DNA of 64,000 bases from Oceanobacillus oncorhynchi (GCF_000821065.1 NZ_CDGG01000001.1:3348001-3412000); one strand, 5' to 3'; shown: positions 16,939-27,900, counted from the first letter of the stretch. Notes: generated by a model from the letters alone, not told the origin. Numbers and translations: made by a program.

Positions 16939-18057
16939 ATGGCAGCAAAACGTATTGTCGTTAAAATAGGAAGCAGCTCGTTAACCAATACGCATGGGGA
17001 AATTGACCAACAGCAGCTGGAGGATCATGTGCATGCCCTCGCGCTGCTTCATCAGAATAATATGGAAGTGATTTTGGTTTCCTCGGGAGCAATTGCTGCA
17101 GGGTTTAAGCAGCTGGGCTATTCTTCAAGACCTGTTACGCAAAAAGGAAAGCAGGCTGCAGCGGCAGTCGGTCAGGGTCTGCTGATTCAGACCTATATGG
17201 AAAAGCTAAAAGAATACAATATTACTGCTGCTCAAATCCTTTTGACCAGAAGTGATTTTTCTGATCAGGGGAGATATCGAAATGCTTATGCGACAATGGA
17301 AGAATTGCTGGAGCGGCGGGTCATCCCGATTATCAATGAAAATGATACGATTGCCATTGACGAGCTTACGTTTGGAGATAACGATATGCTTTCTGCATTA
17401 GTAGGCGGTTTAATTCATGCGGATCATTTAATTCTTTTAACTGATATCAATGGCATATATGATAAAAATCCCACTAGACATCCGGACGCAACACGCTATG
17501 ACCATTTAATGAAGCTCAGCACAGAGCTGATTGCACAGACAGACGCGACTGGCTCCAAAGTAGGGACAGGCGGGATGAAGTCGAAGCTGATGGCTGCGAA
17601 AATGGCATCCTCCGTGGGCATTCCGGTATTTATTGGACGGGGTTACGGAAAAGAGAAGCTGGCAGCTATTTTAGATGGGAAGGGCGACGGCACCTATATC
17701 GACAGTGAAAGAAAAGCGCATTTACCGGCGAATAAACAATGGATTTCCCTGCATTCGGATTTAGATGGCCGGGTAGTTATAGATGAAGGGGCAGAAAAAG
17801 CCTTAATGTATCATGGCAGCAGTTTGCTTTCCCCAGGTATTACGGCGGTGGAGGGCTATTTTGTAAAAGGGGATGTTGTCGAGGTTTATGGAAAGTCCGC
17901 TTTATTAGGGAGAGGACAGGTGAAATGTTCCTCCGAAGAATTAGATGCCGTTATGAAATTGCGTGAATCAGATTATATTCACGCTGTACCGACAATTGAG
18001 GTGATCCACCGTGACAAGTGGGTATCATTTGAGACAATGAAAGGGGAATTATCATGA
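16939..18057 (+). CDS. proB: Glutamate 5-kinase
   Basis: A 372-aa enzyme for the first step of proline synthesis, ATP-dependent phosphorylation of glutamate. The amino-acid kinase domain (1-260) shows [37 protein letters not shown] and [13 protein letters not shown]; a C-terminal PUA domain (about 275-365) follows. ATG at 16939 is chosen because AGGTGG lies 7 bases upstream; 16933 and 16921 are alternatives with poorer spacing. It overlaps proA (ATGA) and is controlled by the T-box leader in front. Confidence 0.95.
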   Translation: MAAKRIVVKIGSSSLTNTHGEIDQQQLEDHVHALALLHQNNMEVILVSSGAIAAGFKQLGYSSRPVTQKGKQAAAAVGQGLLIQTYMEKLKEYNITAAQILLTRSDFSDQGRYRNAYATMEELLERRVIPIINENDTIAIDELTFGDNDMLSALVGGLIHADHLILLTDINGIYDKNPTRHPDATRYDHLMKLSTELIAQTDATGSKVGTGGMKSKLMAAKMASSVGIPVFIGRGYGKEKLAAILDGKGDGTYIDSERKAHLPANKQWISLHSDLDGRVVIDEGAEKALMYHGSSLLSPGITAVEGYFVKGDVVEVYGKSALLGRGQVKCSSEELDAVMKLRESDYIHAVPTIEVIHRDKWVSFETMKGELS

Positions 18058-19301
18058 GTGAAGTAATCGAAAAAGGAAAGCTTGCTAAAAAAGCCAGTTA
18101 TCAAATTGGAACATGCACGACGAAGGAAAAAAATGAAGCATTATTAAAAATTGCCAATGGTTTGAGAAAAAATGAGGAAGCGATTCTTGCAGCCAATCGA
18201 TTGGATATCCAGGCTGGAAAAGAGAAAGGCTTGTCTGCGTCACTGCTTGACCGTGTGGAATTAAATCAACAGCGTATTGCTGCCATTGCGGATGCGATTC
18301 TGCAAATTATTGATTTAACTGATCCAATCGGCGAAGTACTTGAAACGATTGAAAAGGATAATGGCCTAAAGATTATTAATACACGTGTCCCAATCGGCGT
18401 TGTCGGCATGATTTACGAAGCAAGACCAAATGTCACTGTTGATGCAGCAACACTTGCTGTTAAAACAGGAAATGCCATTATCCTACGAGGCAGCTCATCT
18501 GCGATTCATTCCAATTTGGCAATTGTCAAGGTAATCCATGAAGCATTGGAAGACAGTGCGGTTATTCCTGATGCGATTCAATTAATTGAGGATACAAGCA
18601 GAGAAACCGCAAGTGAACTATTTCGATTAAACGCATATTTAGACGTGCTTATCCCGCGTGGAGGGAAAAACCTGATTGATACCGTTGTCAGAGAGTCACG
18701 TGTTCCAGTAATCGAAACAGGTGCCGGAAACTGCCATGCTTATATTGATGATACAGCAAATCCGGAGATGGCAAAGGAAATTACTTTAAATGCGAAGCTG
18801 CAGAGACCATCTGTGTGTAATTCGATTGAATCGCTGCTTATTCAATCAGATTGGTTTGAACAGCACGGAAATGATTTAATCGCTTCCTTGATGGAACAGG
18901 GCGTTACAGTTCATGGCGATGCACGTATTGTAGAAAAGATACCTTTTGTTCAAGAGGCGGCAGCGGAAGACTGGAGAACGGAGTATCTTGGTTTAGAAAT
19001 CAGTGTGAAAACCGTAGCGAATGTGCATGAAGCAATTGATCATATTAATACGTATGGCACGAAGCATTCAGAAGCAATTATTACAGAAACGGCAGCTCAC
19101 GCTGAAACTTTCAAGCAAAAAGTAGATGCAACAACGGTGTACCATAATGCTTCTACGCGCTTTACGGATGGCTTTGAATTCGGGTTTGGTGCAGAAATTG
19201 GCATCAGCACACAAAAGCTGCATGCGAGAGGGCCAATGGGCTTAAAAGCATTAACATCGAATAAATTTATTGTTTCCGGTGAAGGGCAAATTCGGGAATA
19301 A
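18054..19301 (+). CDS. proA: Glutamate-5-semialdehyde dehydrogenase (gamma-glutamyl phosphate reductase)
   Basis: A 415-aa aldehyde-dehydrogenase-fold enzyme converting gamma-glutamyl phosphate to glutamate semialdehyde with NADPH, directly after ProB. Seen are [19 protein letters not shown], the nucleotide-binding [21 protein letters not shown], and the catalytic cysteine in [14 protein letters not shown]. The start overlaps the proB stop. The coupling of the two genes fits channelling of the labile acyl phosphate. proC is not in the window. Confidence 0.95.
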   Translation: MSEVIEKGKLAKKASYQIGTCTTKEKNEALLKIANGLRKNEEAILAANRLDIQAGKEKGLSASLLDRVELNQQRIAAIADAILQIIDLTDPIGEVLETIEKDNGLKIINTRVPIGVVGMIYEARPNVTVDAATLAVKTGNAIILRGSSSAIHSNLAIVKVIHEALEDSAVIPDAIQLIEDTSRETASELFRLNAYLDVLIPRGGKNLIDTVVRESRVPVIETGAGNCHAYIDDTANPEMAKEITLNAKLQRPSVCNSIESLLIQSDWFEQHGNDLIASLMEQGVTVHGDARIVEKIPFVQEAAAEDWRTEYLGLEISVKTVANVHEAIDHINTYGTKHSEAIITETAAHAETFKQKVDATTVYHNASTRFTDGFEFGFGAEIGISTQKLHARGPMGLKALTSNKFIVSGEGQIRE

Positions 19302-19313
19302 GAGATAAATGTA

Positions 19314-19345
19314 GAAGGGAGCGGTTTTCGCTCCCTTTCTTTTGT
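19314..19345 (+). terminator. proBA terminator
   Basis: Stem GAAGGGAGCG (19314-19323) with CGCTCCCTTTC (19329-19339), small T-rich loop, then TTTTGTG. Confidence 0.85.
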
Positions 19346-19400
19346 GAAGAACACTAAATTAAATATGCTAAAATGAACTGCTTTTATTTGAATTTCAACA

Positions 19401-19607
19401 TTATTTTTCACAGACTACGGGAGACCAGAGCTCTTCTTTTTCCAATGTAACACTTTCTTCTTCATGCAAGTTCTCCATACACTTTTCAATAATCAGCTCG
19501 TTCGCTTTATGATTGTTATTAATTTGTATAGCCAAAATACTCCCAATGGTAATAATCGTAGTGCAAACGATAATTGCAAAGATAATATTCAATGTATCTT
19601 TTTTCAA
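19401..19607 (-). CDS. Small single-span membrane protein
   Basis: A 68-aa protein of unknown function with one N-terminal membrane helix (about residues 6-28, IIFAIIVCTTIITIGSILAI) and a polar C-terminal part with two cysteines (EKCMENL and SPVVCEK) and acidic stretches. Start is TTG at 19607, supported by AAAGGAGCGG 9 bases upstream. No family recognised. The outside tail with paired Cys could form a disulfide; that is speculation. Confidence 0.6.
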   Translation of the reverse strand: MKKDTLNIIFAIIVCTTIITIGSILAIQINNNHKANELIIEKCMENLHEEESVTLEKEELWSPVVCEK

Positions 19608-19767
19608 TTTTATCCGCTCCTTTCACCTTATTTAGACTACCAGTAATTGGTTATTCTTTAAAGGCTGGACACCAAGTCATTGCCAATTGTCAGTATCTTT
19701 CAGTTTGCAAAAGCAGGAAATCGCGATAGAATAACAATATAAAGGATGCAGAAAAGAGAGGTTCGAC

Positions 19768-20724
19768 ATGCTAGAGCAAATAACAGATGACATTTACCGT
19801 CTTGTTGTCCGGTTTAAAGGGGCTATGGGAGAGGTAAACAGTTATCTTATCAAAGGCGACAATGGTTATACCGTGATTGATACAGGAATCCATGCACCAG
19901 AAACAAAAGCTTTATGGGAGCGTGTTCTAAGTAAGTATAAAATTGAAAAGCTTGTGCTGACACATACGCATGAGGATCATATCGGCTTAGCTCGCTGGTT
20001 TCAAGAAATCTATGAAATTCCTGTGTATGTGTCCAGACGCGGTTATGAAGAAATGCATAAGGGAAGAGATGCGAAAGCTCGTAAAAATCGAATAAAGCGT
20101 TTAATCAAAAAACATGGAGCTCCGCCGATTCCTTTAAAAATAAGAGATGAATCCCATATTTATAAATTTGAGCCGAAAGGATTTTTTGAAGATAATGATG
20201 AAATAACACTCGGAAACCGGTCATACCAGACGATATGGACGCCTGGCCACGCACCTGATCATTATTGCTTCTATCAGCCGGAAACAGAAATCATGATTAT
20301 TGGTGATCATGTATTAAACCATCTTTCCCCGGTAATCGGGTTATGGATGGGAGAGGAACACAATCCGCTGGAAGCTTATTTTGAAGCACTGGAGCTATTG
20401 AAGGGCTATCAGGTACGCCAGGCATTGCCGGGGCATGGTGATATCATTGAAGACCTAAATGAACGGATAACAGATATATTCCAACGTCATGAAAAACGGC
20501 TGCAGCAATTATTGGAGCTGATGGAAGAGGAAGAAATGACTGCTTTTAAATTAACAACAAAAGCGTATGGTCCGATGAAAAGTCTTGCCTTTGCCAGTCA
20601 ATTTATGGCGACCTTGACACGATTGATTTATTTAGAGGAACAGTCAAAAATAAACGTGCAGACTAAAAAAGGGAAGAATTTTTACGAACTACCGGCCAAA
20701 GATTTACAAGCTATTAGGAGCTGA
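19768..20724 (+). CDS. Metallo-beta-lactamase-fold hydrolase
   Basis: A 318-aa MBL-fold protein. The metal motif HTHEDHIG (about residues 70-77) is followed by the downstream ligands in TPGHAPDH, IIGDHVL and ALPGHGD, so the binuclear zinc/iron site is complete. A C-terminal helical extension (about 240-318) resembles the winged-helix tail of LACTB2-type hydrolases, which act on thioesters or RNA. The substrate is not defined. GAAAAGAGAGG precedes the ATG. A 6-base gap to the exonuclease suggests one operon. Confidence 0.82.
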   Translation: MLEQITDDIYRLVVRFKGAMGEVNSYLIKGDNGYTVIDTGIHAPETKALWERVLSKYKIEKLVLTHTHEDHIGLARWFQEIYEIPVYVSRRGYEEMHKGRDAKARKNRIKRLIKKHGAPPIPLKIRDESHIYKFEPKGFFEDNDEITLGNRSYQTIWTPGHAPDHYCFYQPETEIMIIGDHVLNHLSPVIGLWMGEEHNPLEAYFEALELLKGYQVRQALPGHGDIIEDLNERITDIFQRHEKRLQQLLELMEEEEMTAFKLTTKAYGPMKSLAFASQFMATLTRLIYLEEQSKINVQTKKGKNFYELPAKDLQAIRS

Positions 20725-20730
20725 TAACAG

Positions 20731-21345
20731 ATGAAGTTTGCAGCAATTGATTTTGAAACAGCCAATGAAAAAAGAAACAGTGCCTGTTCAATAGGTGTGG
20801 TCCGTTTTGATGAGCAGGAGATTTTGGACGAGTATTACTCCCTGATCAACCCGATGAGTGATTTTCGCAGTATGAATATCCGGATTCACGGTATCAGAGA
20901 GGATGACGTGCAGGATGCGCCTACTTTCGAAGACCTGTGGCCTGCCTTGTATGAAAAACTGGAAGGGCATATTATAGTAGCGCATAATGCCAGTTTTGAC
21001 ATGAGTGTGCTGCGTCAATCGCTATTAAAATATGATTTAAGACATCCTGACTTTACTTCCTTATGCACTGTGAAAATATCCCAGCGTGTATGGCCACATT
21101 TAGAAAATCACCGCTTGCATACAGTAGCTGATTATCATGATATTCCATTAATTCATCACCACGCTTTAGAAGATGCAAAGGCTTCTGCGTTTATTTTGAT
21201 GAAGGCTCTGGAAGCACAGCAGGATGGGAATGCGGAACACTTTTTAGAAAGATGGCTGGCGTCAAAAGCTAGCAAACGCCGAAGCTATCCCAAAACAGGC
21301 TCTAAAAATAAGACAGGGCGGGGATCAACGAAGCTGTATTTATAA
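20731..21345 (+). CDS. DEDDh 3'-5' exonuclease (DNA polymerase III epsilon-like)
   Basis: A 204-aa exonuclease-fold protein. The four acidic positions plus His are visible: AIDFETAN (ExoI, D-x-E), VAHNASFDMSVL (ExoII), and HHHALEDAKAS (ExoIII, H-x4-D). A basic C-terminal tail (KASKRRSYPKTGSKNKTGRG) may bind nucleic acid. It is a stand-alone proofreading-type domain probably acting in DNA repair or RNA turnover. Start ATG follows TTAGGAGCTGATAAC. It is downstream of the MBL gene and likely cotranscribed. Confidence 0.85.
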   Translation: MKFAAIDFETANEKRNSACSIGVVRFDEQEILDEYYSLINPMSDFRSMNIRIHGIREDDVQDAPTFEDLWPALYEKLEGHIIVAHNASFDMSVLRQSLLKYDLRHPDFTSLCTVKISQRVWPHLENHRLHTVADYHDIPLIHHHALEDAKASAFILMKALEAQQDGNAEHFLERWLASKASKRRSYPKTGSKNKTGRGSTKLYL

Positions 21346-21442
21346 AAAATAGAATTTGATTTCACAGGAATTGATATCAGAAATCAAAAAAGATGGTTAC
21401 TTTTTAACTGTTTAAAAAGAAAAAATTAGGCTATCCTTATCA

Positions 21443-21471
21443 TTGCTTTTTTTAGAAAAAAGGCGTATGAT
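21443..21471 (+). promoter_or_regulatory. Sigma-A promoter of the candidate small RNA
   Basis: TTGCTT at 21443-21448, a 17-base spacer and TATGAT at 21466-21471. The expected start, 21478, is the first base of the RNA's closing stem. Confidence 0.65.
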
Positions 21472-21477
21472 AAATTC

Positions 21478-21664
21478 TACAAGCTACATTGTTCGTATCA
21501 ATAAAAGTTTTAACCTCTAATGTTGGAATAGGGAGTTTTACATCGAAATTGAAATGTCGAGCCGTCATAAAGGAATGGAAGACAGGAAGGTTTCTGCGGA
21601 CACCCACTTTGCGAAGTGGTGGTTTAAAACTTTTTATTGCATGGTACGGCAAATGTGGCCTGTA
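21478..21664 (+). ncRNA. Candidate small structured RNA, 6S-like architecture
   Basis: No credible ORF with a ribosome site lies here, but a well-spaced promoter precedes it and a strong terminator follows. The ends pair: 21478-21490 with 21652-21664 (13 positions, one mismatch, one wobble). A second long stem pairs 21499-21515 with 21621-21639, with two single-base bulges. An inner hairpin, CCACTT-TGCG-AAGTGG, lies at 21604-21619. Length about 187 nt, rod shape, paired ends and a side hairpin next to an internal loop recall firmicute 6S RNA, which binds RNA polymerase. The class is an inference by shape; transcription is supported by flanking signals only. Confidence 0.5.
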
Positions 21665-21682
21665 TACATAATTTATTATCCT

Positions 21683-21718
21683 ATCCCGGCAGCGGCCTCG
21701 CTCCCGGGATTTTTATAT
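21683..21718 (+). terminator. Terminator of the small RNA; landing site of the group IIC intron
   Basis: Stem ATCCCGG (21683-21689) with CCGGGAT (21704-21710), inner AGCG/CGCT with loop GCCT, then TTTTATAT. The intron begins at 21719, 8 bases after the stem. Confidence 0.88.
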
Positions 21719-23590
21719 GTGCGCCAGGCATGGCGACTATCTAGGTGGTGGAAATCCACTGTGGAGGTACACATCGACCAACCACTAGAGAAGCGCAAAG
21801 CATTTATCGTGAGGTAAAGGCTGAAGGAAGCGTGTATCAAAATCTTGGCTCGACGAACAGAAATCTGATACGAAGGCTCTGTAGGCGGATAAGGCTCCAT
21901 AACAAGTCAAAATCCAAAAGATGTGCGTAACCCTGCAGAGTAAATTAGGCGAGTAAAAGAGGAAAGATAGTTGTCTTACCCTGGGAGGTCTCACGGACAG
22001 CTGAGGAGTCCCCTAAAAAGAAAGCTGGTCGAAAAAGGTTTATCGTGAGAAGTCAGCCGATGCCGTAGTAGTGATGAAAATCATGAAGGGCTGAACAATT
22101 TATAGTGTTTCTACGCCATGAATGCACGAAGAATAAACTTCTGAATGTGTTAATGATGAAAGTATGAGCGTATCTCAGAGGATAGTCAAAATAGAAGTGT
22201 TCTCCGTCACATGAAAGGAAAGGAAGAAACGAGTGTGGAAATTTTAGAAAAGATTTTAAGCGATCAAAATATGAACGAAGCCTATCTTCGAGTGTACCGA
22301 AACAAAGGTGCAGGTGGGGTAGACGGCGTAACAGTAAATGAACTGAAAGCATACCTAAGGAAACACAAAGAGGAATTGCGAACGCAAATCCAGAAAAGAA
22401 AATACAAACCAATGCCAGCACTGCGCGTAGAAATTCCGAAAGAAAATGGAAAGATGCGCAAATTGGGTATTCCAACAGTGGTTGACAGAGTTGTCCAACA
22501 GGCAATTAGTCAAGTGCTCAGCCCGATATTTGAAAAACAATTCAGTGACTACAGTTATGGTTTCAGACCAAGAAGAAGTTGCGAAATGGCAATCACGCAA
22601 GTATTGGAATATATCAATGACGGATACCAGTGGTTAGTGGATATTGACCTGGAACGATTTTTCGATACTGTCCATCATGATAAGTTAATGCGAATAATCT
22701 CGCACACAATCAAAGATGGTGATGTCATTTCTCTGATACGAAAATACCTCGTAAGTGGTGTGATGGTCGATGGGAAATATGAAGATACAACTATAGGAAC
22801 CCCACAGGGAGGCAACCTTAGTCCACTTCTAAGTAACATTATGTTGAATGAGTTAGATAAGGAACTGGAGGCAAGAGGTCTGCGTTTCGTAAGATACGCA
22901 GACGATAGCCTTATCTTTGTCAAAAGTGAAAAGGCGGCAAATAGAGTTCTTACTTCCATTACAACATTTATCGAAGAGAAACTGGGGCTAAAGGTAAATA
23001 TGGAGAAAAGTAAAATCTCACGCCCTACGAAAACAACATTTCTAGGCTTTGGTTTTTACTATGACTCAAATAAGAGGAAATTTCAACCGAGACCCAGTAA
23101 AACGTCGGTTCAAAAATTCCAAAGGAAACTGCGCCGATTAACAAAGCGAAATTGGAGTATTTCCTTAAACGACAGAATCATCAAGTTAAAACAGGTCATG
23201 TATGGTTGGGTCAACTATTTTAGGGTAGCTAATATGAAGAGCGTTTTAGAGTCTATAGATGCGAAGTTGCGCTCCAGAATAAGAGTAATTATCTGGAAAC
23301 AATGGAAGAACAACAAAAAGAGAATTAAATCTCTCATACAACTTGGTATACCAAAGGAAGAAGCCAAGGGGCTAACCTATTGTAGGAAAGGTTTCCGATT
23401 TACTGGGTTGTCGAAAGTTGTTCAGAGAGCATTGTCTAATAAAAGACTAAAGCAAAGAGGTATCCCCTTTGCCTTAGACCGTTATCTAAAAGTACACACT
23501 GAAATATAAATTGAACCGCCGTATACGGAACCGTATGTACTGGTGGTGTGAGAGGGGCGAAAAGTTATTTAGCTTTTCCCTCTACTCGAT
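21719..23590 (+). mobile_element. Group IIC self-splicing intron
   Basis: 1,872 bp. The 5' end GTGCGCC matches the group II start consensus. A long structured domain I follows, the maturase ORF sits in domain IV, and domain V at 23513-23548 reads GAACCGCC...GTATGTAC...GGTGGTG. Domain VI (GAGAGGGGCG...CCCTCTACTCGAT) ends at 23590. Insertion behind a terminator hairpin, an IEP without HNH endonuclease and the domain V wording are all typical of class IIC, whose best-known member is from Oceanobacillus iheyensis. An extra T at 23541 in domain V is unusual. Boundaries are inferred from consensus and could be off by a base or two. Confidence 0.9.
22211..23509 (+). CDS. ltrA: Group II intron reverse transcriptase/maturase (LtrA family, class C)
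   Basis: A 432-aa intron-encoded protein. The RT domain (about 1-300) shows YGFRPRRSCEMA, DIDLERFFDTV (first catalytic Asp), GTPQGGNLSPLLSNI and the catalytic RYADD at about residues 233-237. The X/maturase domain follows (WVNYFRVANM). There is no HNH endonuclease after it, as expected for class C, which uses hairpin DNA at replication forks. The frame is intact. ATG at 22211 has no clear ribosome site; GTG at 22235 behind GGAAAGGAAG is a real alternative. It assists splicing and retrohoming of its own intron. Confidence 0.92.
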   Translation: MKGKEETSVEILEKILSDQNMNEAYLRVYRNKGAGGVDGVTVNELKAYLRKHKEELRTQIQKRKYKPMPALRVEIPKENGKMRKLGIPTVVDRVVQQAISQVLSPIFEKQFSDYSYGFRPRRSCEMAITQVLEYINDGYQWLVDIDLERFFDTVHHDKLMRIISHTIKDGDVISLIRKYLVSGVMVDGKYEDTTIGTPQGGNLSPLLSNIMLNELDKELEARGLRFVRYADDSLIFVKSEKAANRVLTSITTFIEEKLGLKVNMEKSKISRPTKTTFLGFGFYYDSNKRKFQPRPSKTSVQKFQRKLRRLTKRNWSISLNDRIIKLKQVMYGWVNYFRVANMKSVLESIDAKLRSRIRVIIWKQWKNNKKRIKSLIQLGIPKEEAKGLTYCRKGFRFTGLSKVVQRALSNKRLKQRGIPFALDRYLKVHTEI

Positions 23591-23602
23591 TTTTAAATAA
23601 GC

Positions 23603-23630
23603 TCTCTTTCATTAAGGTGAAAGAGAAAAT
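23603..23630 (+). terminator. Hairpin behind the intron
   Basis: TCTCTTTCA (23603-23611) pairs with TGAAAGAGA (23618-23626), followed by AAATTTG. The tail is weak in T, so this may be a minor terminator or a leftover of the uninterrupted locus. Confidence 0.4.
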
Positions 23631-23736
23631 TTGCATTGTCATTAGCATCAGTTTGGAAAAAATGGTTATCTTTTTCCGACTTGGAAACAATACGATTTAA
23701 TGAATTGAACTGAAGTACAGAAAGGATGTATTGAAA

Positions 23737-24486
23737 ATGACAAGTCGATTTGATGATAAGGTAGTGATTGTAACAGGCGCAGCAAGCGGGATTGGAGAAG
23801 CAACTGCGGTGAAATTTGCTGAACAGGGTGCCAAGGTAGTACTCTCTGATATGTCCGAGAAAGGGAGACAGCTGTCAGATGAACTCAATCATAAGGGACT
23901 GAAGACAACTTTTATCCAAACGGATGTGACTAATGAAGTGGATATTCAAAAATTAATACAGGAAACAGTTGCCGCATATGACCGTCTAGACATCGTTTTT
24001 GCAAATGCAGGAATCGGGAACAGCACAATCCTGCATGAATTGTCTTTAAAGGATTGGCAGAAGGTAATCGACGTTAATTTAACAGGCGTATTTCTAACGA
24101 ATAAATATGCGATTAAGCAAATGTTAAAACAAGAAAAGGGCGGCGCCATTGTAAATAACGATTCAATCCATGGCTTTGTCGGCAAAGCAGGGGTCAGCGC
24201 CTATGCTGCTGCAAAAGGCGGGGTGAAGCTGCTGACTCAGACAGCTACAGCAGAATATGCAGCAAAAGGAATCCGAATCAATAATGTCAATCCTGGCTAT
24301 ATTGATACGCCATTACTCAAAGATGCGCCAGATGAAGCAAAGCAAGATTTAATAAGACTTCATCCTATTGGAAGACTTGGGAAACCAGAGGAAGTAGCGA
24401 ATGCCGTTCTATTCTTGGCAAGTGAGGAAGCTTCTTTCATTACAGGGGCAAGCTTGCTGGTTGACGGCGGATATACAAGTGTATAA
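23737..24486 (+). CDS. SDR-family NAD(P)-dependent oxidoreductase
   Basis: A 249-aa classical short-chain dehydrogenase. Cofactor loop TGAASGIGEA, the NAG motif in VFANAGIG, catalytic Ser in NNDSIHG, YAAAK (Tyr-x-x-x-Lys), and the C-terminal LVDGGYTS that closes most SDR tetramers. Start ATG 23737 is placed 10 bases behind AAAGGA; TTG at 23731 is too close. An Asp after the second strand (VVLSDMSEKG) suggests NAD(H) preference. Substrate unknown. It has its own terminator and no operon partner. Confidence 0.87.
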   Translation: MTSRFDDKVVIVTGAASGIGEATAVKFAEQGAKVVLSDMSEKGRQLSDELNHKGLKTTFIQTDVTNEVDIQKLIQETVAAYDRLDIVFANAGIGNSTILHELSLKDWQKVIDVNLTGVFLTNKYAIKQMLKQEKGGAIVNNDSIHGFVGKAGVSAYAAAKGGVKLLTQTATAEYAAKGIRINNVNPGYIDTPLLKDAPDEAKQDLIRLHPIGRLGKPEEVANAVLFLASEEASFITGASLLVDGGYTSV

Positions 24487-24497
24487 TTTGAATAAAA

Positions 24498-24523
24498 GTC
24501 TCCTGATACAGGGAGATTTTTTT
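24498..24523 (+). terminator. Terminator after the SDR gene
   Basis: Short stem TCTCC/GGAGA (24499-24503, 24512-24516) followed by seven T residues. Confidence 0.7.
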
Positions 24524-24656
24524 CATTGGGGGAGATTAGCAGCTTTTATCCAATAAGTAAAACAAATACAAATAGATTCAAAAATACGATTTTTACTTCT
24601 CGCCTCATCCTGCTATGCTTGATATAAGCTTTCAATCCAAAGGAGGAAGAGCAAAC

Positions 24657-25031
24657 ATGACATTTCAATTAGAAAAATTAGATCATATTCAGCTTTCTGC
24701 ACCAAAGGGTTCGGAGGAAACAGCGAAAAAGTTCTACCGTGATATTTTAGGGTTTGCAGAAGAAGAAAAACCGGAGTCGCTAAAGGCAAATGGAGGGGTC
24801 TGGTTTAACAAGGGAGACATCGCGCTTCATATTGGAATCGAGGAACCATTTTCCCCTATGAAAAAAGCACATCCTGCTTTTAGTGTATCAGGAATCGACG
24901 CGTTGCAAACTTATTTAGAAAATGCCGGCTTTCCGACAAAAAGAGACAGTAAACTTCCGAATGCGCGAAGATTCTATATCAAGGACCCGTTTGGAAACAG
25001 GCTGGAATTTTTGGAATGGGAGAATAAATAA
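24657..25031 (+). CDS. VOC-family (glyoxalase-like) protein
   Basis: A 124-aa one-domain VOC protein with two beta-alpha-beta-beta-beta repeats. Likely metal ligands are His in LDHIQLSAP and His in IALHIGIEE, with Glu in NRLEFLEW at the end, matching the H/H/E pattern of glyoxalase/dioxygenase folds. ATG at 24657 is chosen for AAAGGAGGAAGAG just before it; the longer frame to 24615 has none. The reaction is not predictable. Monocistronic. Confidence 0.82.
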   Translation: MTFQLEKLDHIQLSAPKGSEETAKKFYRDILGFAEEEKPESLKANGGVWFNKGDIALHIGIEEPFSPMKKAHPAFSVSGIDALQTYLENAGFPTKRDSKLPNARRFYIKDPFGNRLEFLEWENK

Positions 25032-25085
25032 GAAAGGCATTTTTTAATCGGAATTATTAGAAAGATTTTAATTTTTCCCTTATGC

Positions 25086-25113
25086 TTGTTTTTGTGATTG
25101 TACGTGCTATACT
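25086..25113 (+). promoter_or_regulatory. Promoter of the xpt-pbuX operon
   Basis: TTGTTT at 25086-25091, 16-base spacer, extended -10 TGCTATACT ending at 25113. It lies about 40 bases before the purine aptamer. Confidence 0.65.
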
Positions 25114-25150
25114 ATAGGCATTCTTTATTTTTTAACTCAACCCAAAAATG

Positions 25151-25334
25151 AATATTTTTCATATAATCGTGGGGATACGGCCTGCAAGTTTCTACCGGTT
25201 TACCGTAAATAAACTGACTATGGAAAAGTATTAAAAAGCTTGTATTATGTCTGAAAACAATGCACGCTTGCTTGATTATTCGACAAAAAGCTCGAAAATC
25301 TACTTTTTCCATGGTAGATTTTCGGGCTTTTTAA
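25151..25334 (+). promoter_or_regulatory. Guanine (purine) riboswitch with terminator
   Basis: The aptamer (about 25151-25232) contains the invariant blocks CATATAATC, GGATACGGC, GCAAGTTTCTACC and CCGTAAAT, ending GACTATGG. The C in GACTATG is the base that pairs with guanine, so this is the guanine rather than the adenine class. P1 pairs TTTTCAT with ATGGAAAA. The expression platform is a terminator of 16-18 bp (25285-25303 with 25314-25332) followed by T5. Guanine or hypoxanthine binding is expected to favour termination and lower xpt-pbuX expression. Confidence 0.95.
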
Positions 25335-25342
25335 TACTTTAG

Positions 25343-27243
<1,901 letters not shown>

Positions 27244-27252
27244 ATAAGCATT

Positions 27253-27282
27253 AAAACTGTCACTTCGGTGGCAGTTTTTTAA
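27253..27282 (+). terminator. xpt-pbuX terminator
   Basis: Stem AAACTGTCAC (27254-27263) with GTGGCAGTTT (27268-27277), loop TTCG, then six T. Confidence 0.9.
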
Positions 27283-27501
27283 TTGTTGTTTCAAAGATTA
27301 CTGGAATTCAAGACCGGGTTACGCTAAAATCGAAGTATATATTTTCATGTATTTTAAGAATGTATAGAGAATTTAAGGAATAACGTATGTTGGACATGAT
27401 ATGAAGCGTATAAGGGATTCTAAGAAAGTAAAAATATGATTTCAACGCTCCTTTAATGAATGTCAAGTTTTCCTTGAAAAATGGAAGGAGGAGTCATCGG
27501 G

Positions 27502-27900
27502 ATGACTGATTTATCAAACGGCACGCTCCTTATCTACGGTCTGGTTATATCAGCTGCATTGATGATTGGTATTATCCAATGGGTGAGAAGACGATTTGAA
27601 GTGTTGGCCGTTCTAGCTATTATTTTATCTCTGTTATTACCGCTTGCAGGCTTTCTATATAGCATTAATCGTCCAGAGGGTATGAATGAAATAGCATATA
27701 TATGGCAGCAGGCCAGAGGAAGAAGCGGTATAGGAGTCTTTCTCTTATTAGGGCATCTGTATATCCTTTTTTGGGTCTTATTTGGTGCAGAATTTAAGCG
27801 GCTATATGAGTTTCTGTTCCCCAAAGTAAAAAGAATGATTCAATGGGTTAAAAACCGTGTTCGGAAACAGGACAAAAACAAAATGAAAGAGGAGATGTAA
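27502..27900 (+). CDS. Three-span membrane protein of unknown function
   Basis: A 132-aa protein with three hydrophobic segments at about residues 9-30, 38-58 and 80-100, and a strongly basic C-terminal tail ([18 protein letters not shown]). ATG at 27502 is chosen because GGAAGGAGG lies 10 bases upstream. Its stop overlaps the next ATG (TAATG), so it is cotranscribed with the acetyltransferase. I do not recognise the family. Confidence 0.65.
   Translation: MTDLSNGTLLIYGLVISAALMIGIIQWVRRRFEVLAVLAIILSLLLPLAGFLYSINRPEGMNEIAYIWQQARGRSGIGVFLLLGHLYILFWVLFGAEFKRLYEFLFPKVKRMIQWVKNRVRKQDKNKMKEEM

Noticed and set aside
21489-21817. Three short + strand ORFs around the small RNA and intron start
   Set aside because: No ribosome sites; they cross the RNA stems, terminator and intron border.
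22211-23509. Frameshift or decay of the intron maturase
   Set aside because: The frame is open from start to stop with the YADD box and maturase domain intact.
21346-23736. CRISPR array or integrated prophage near the reverse transcriptase
   Set aside because: No spaced direct repeats, integrase or phage genes; the RT is a typical group IIC maturase inside clear intron ends. A retron or DGR was also considered, but the RT has a maturase domain and no msr/msd or template repeat is seen.
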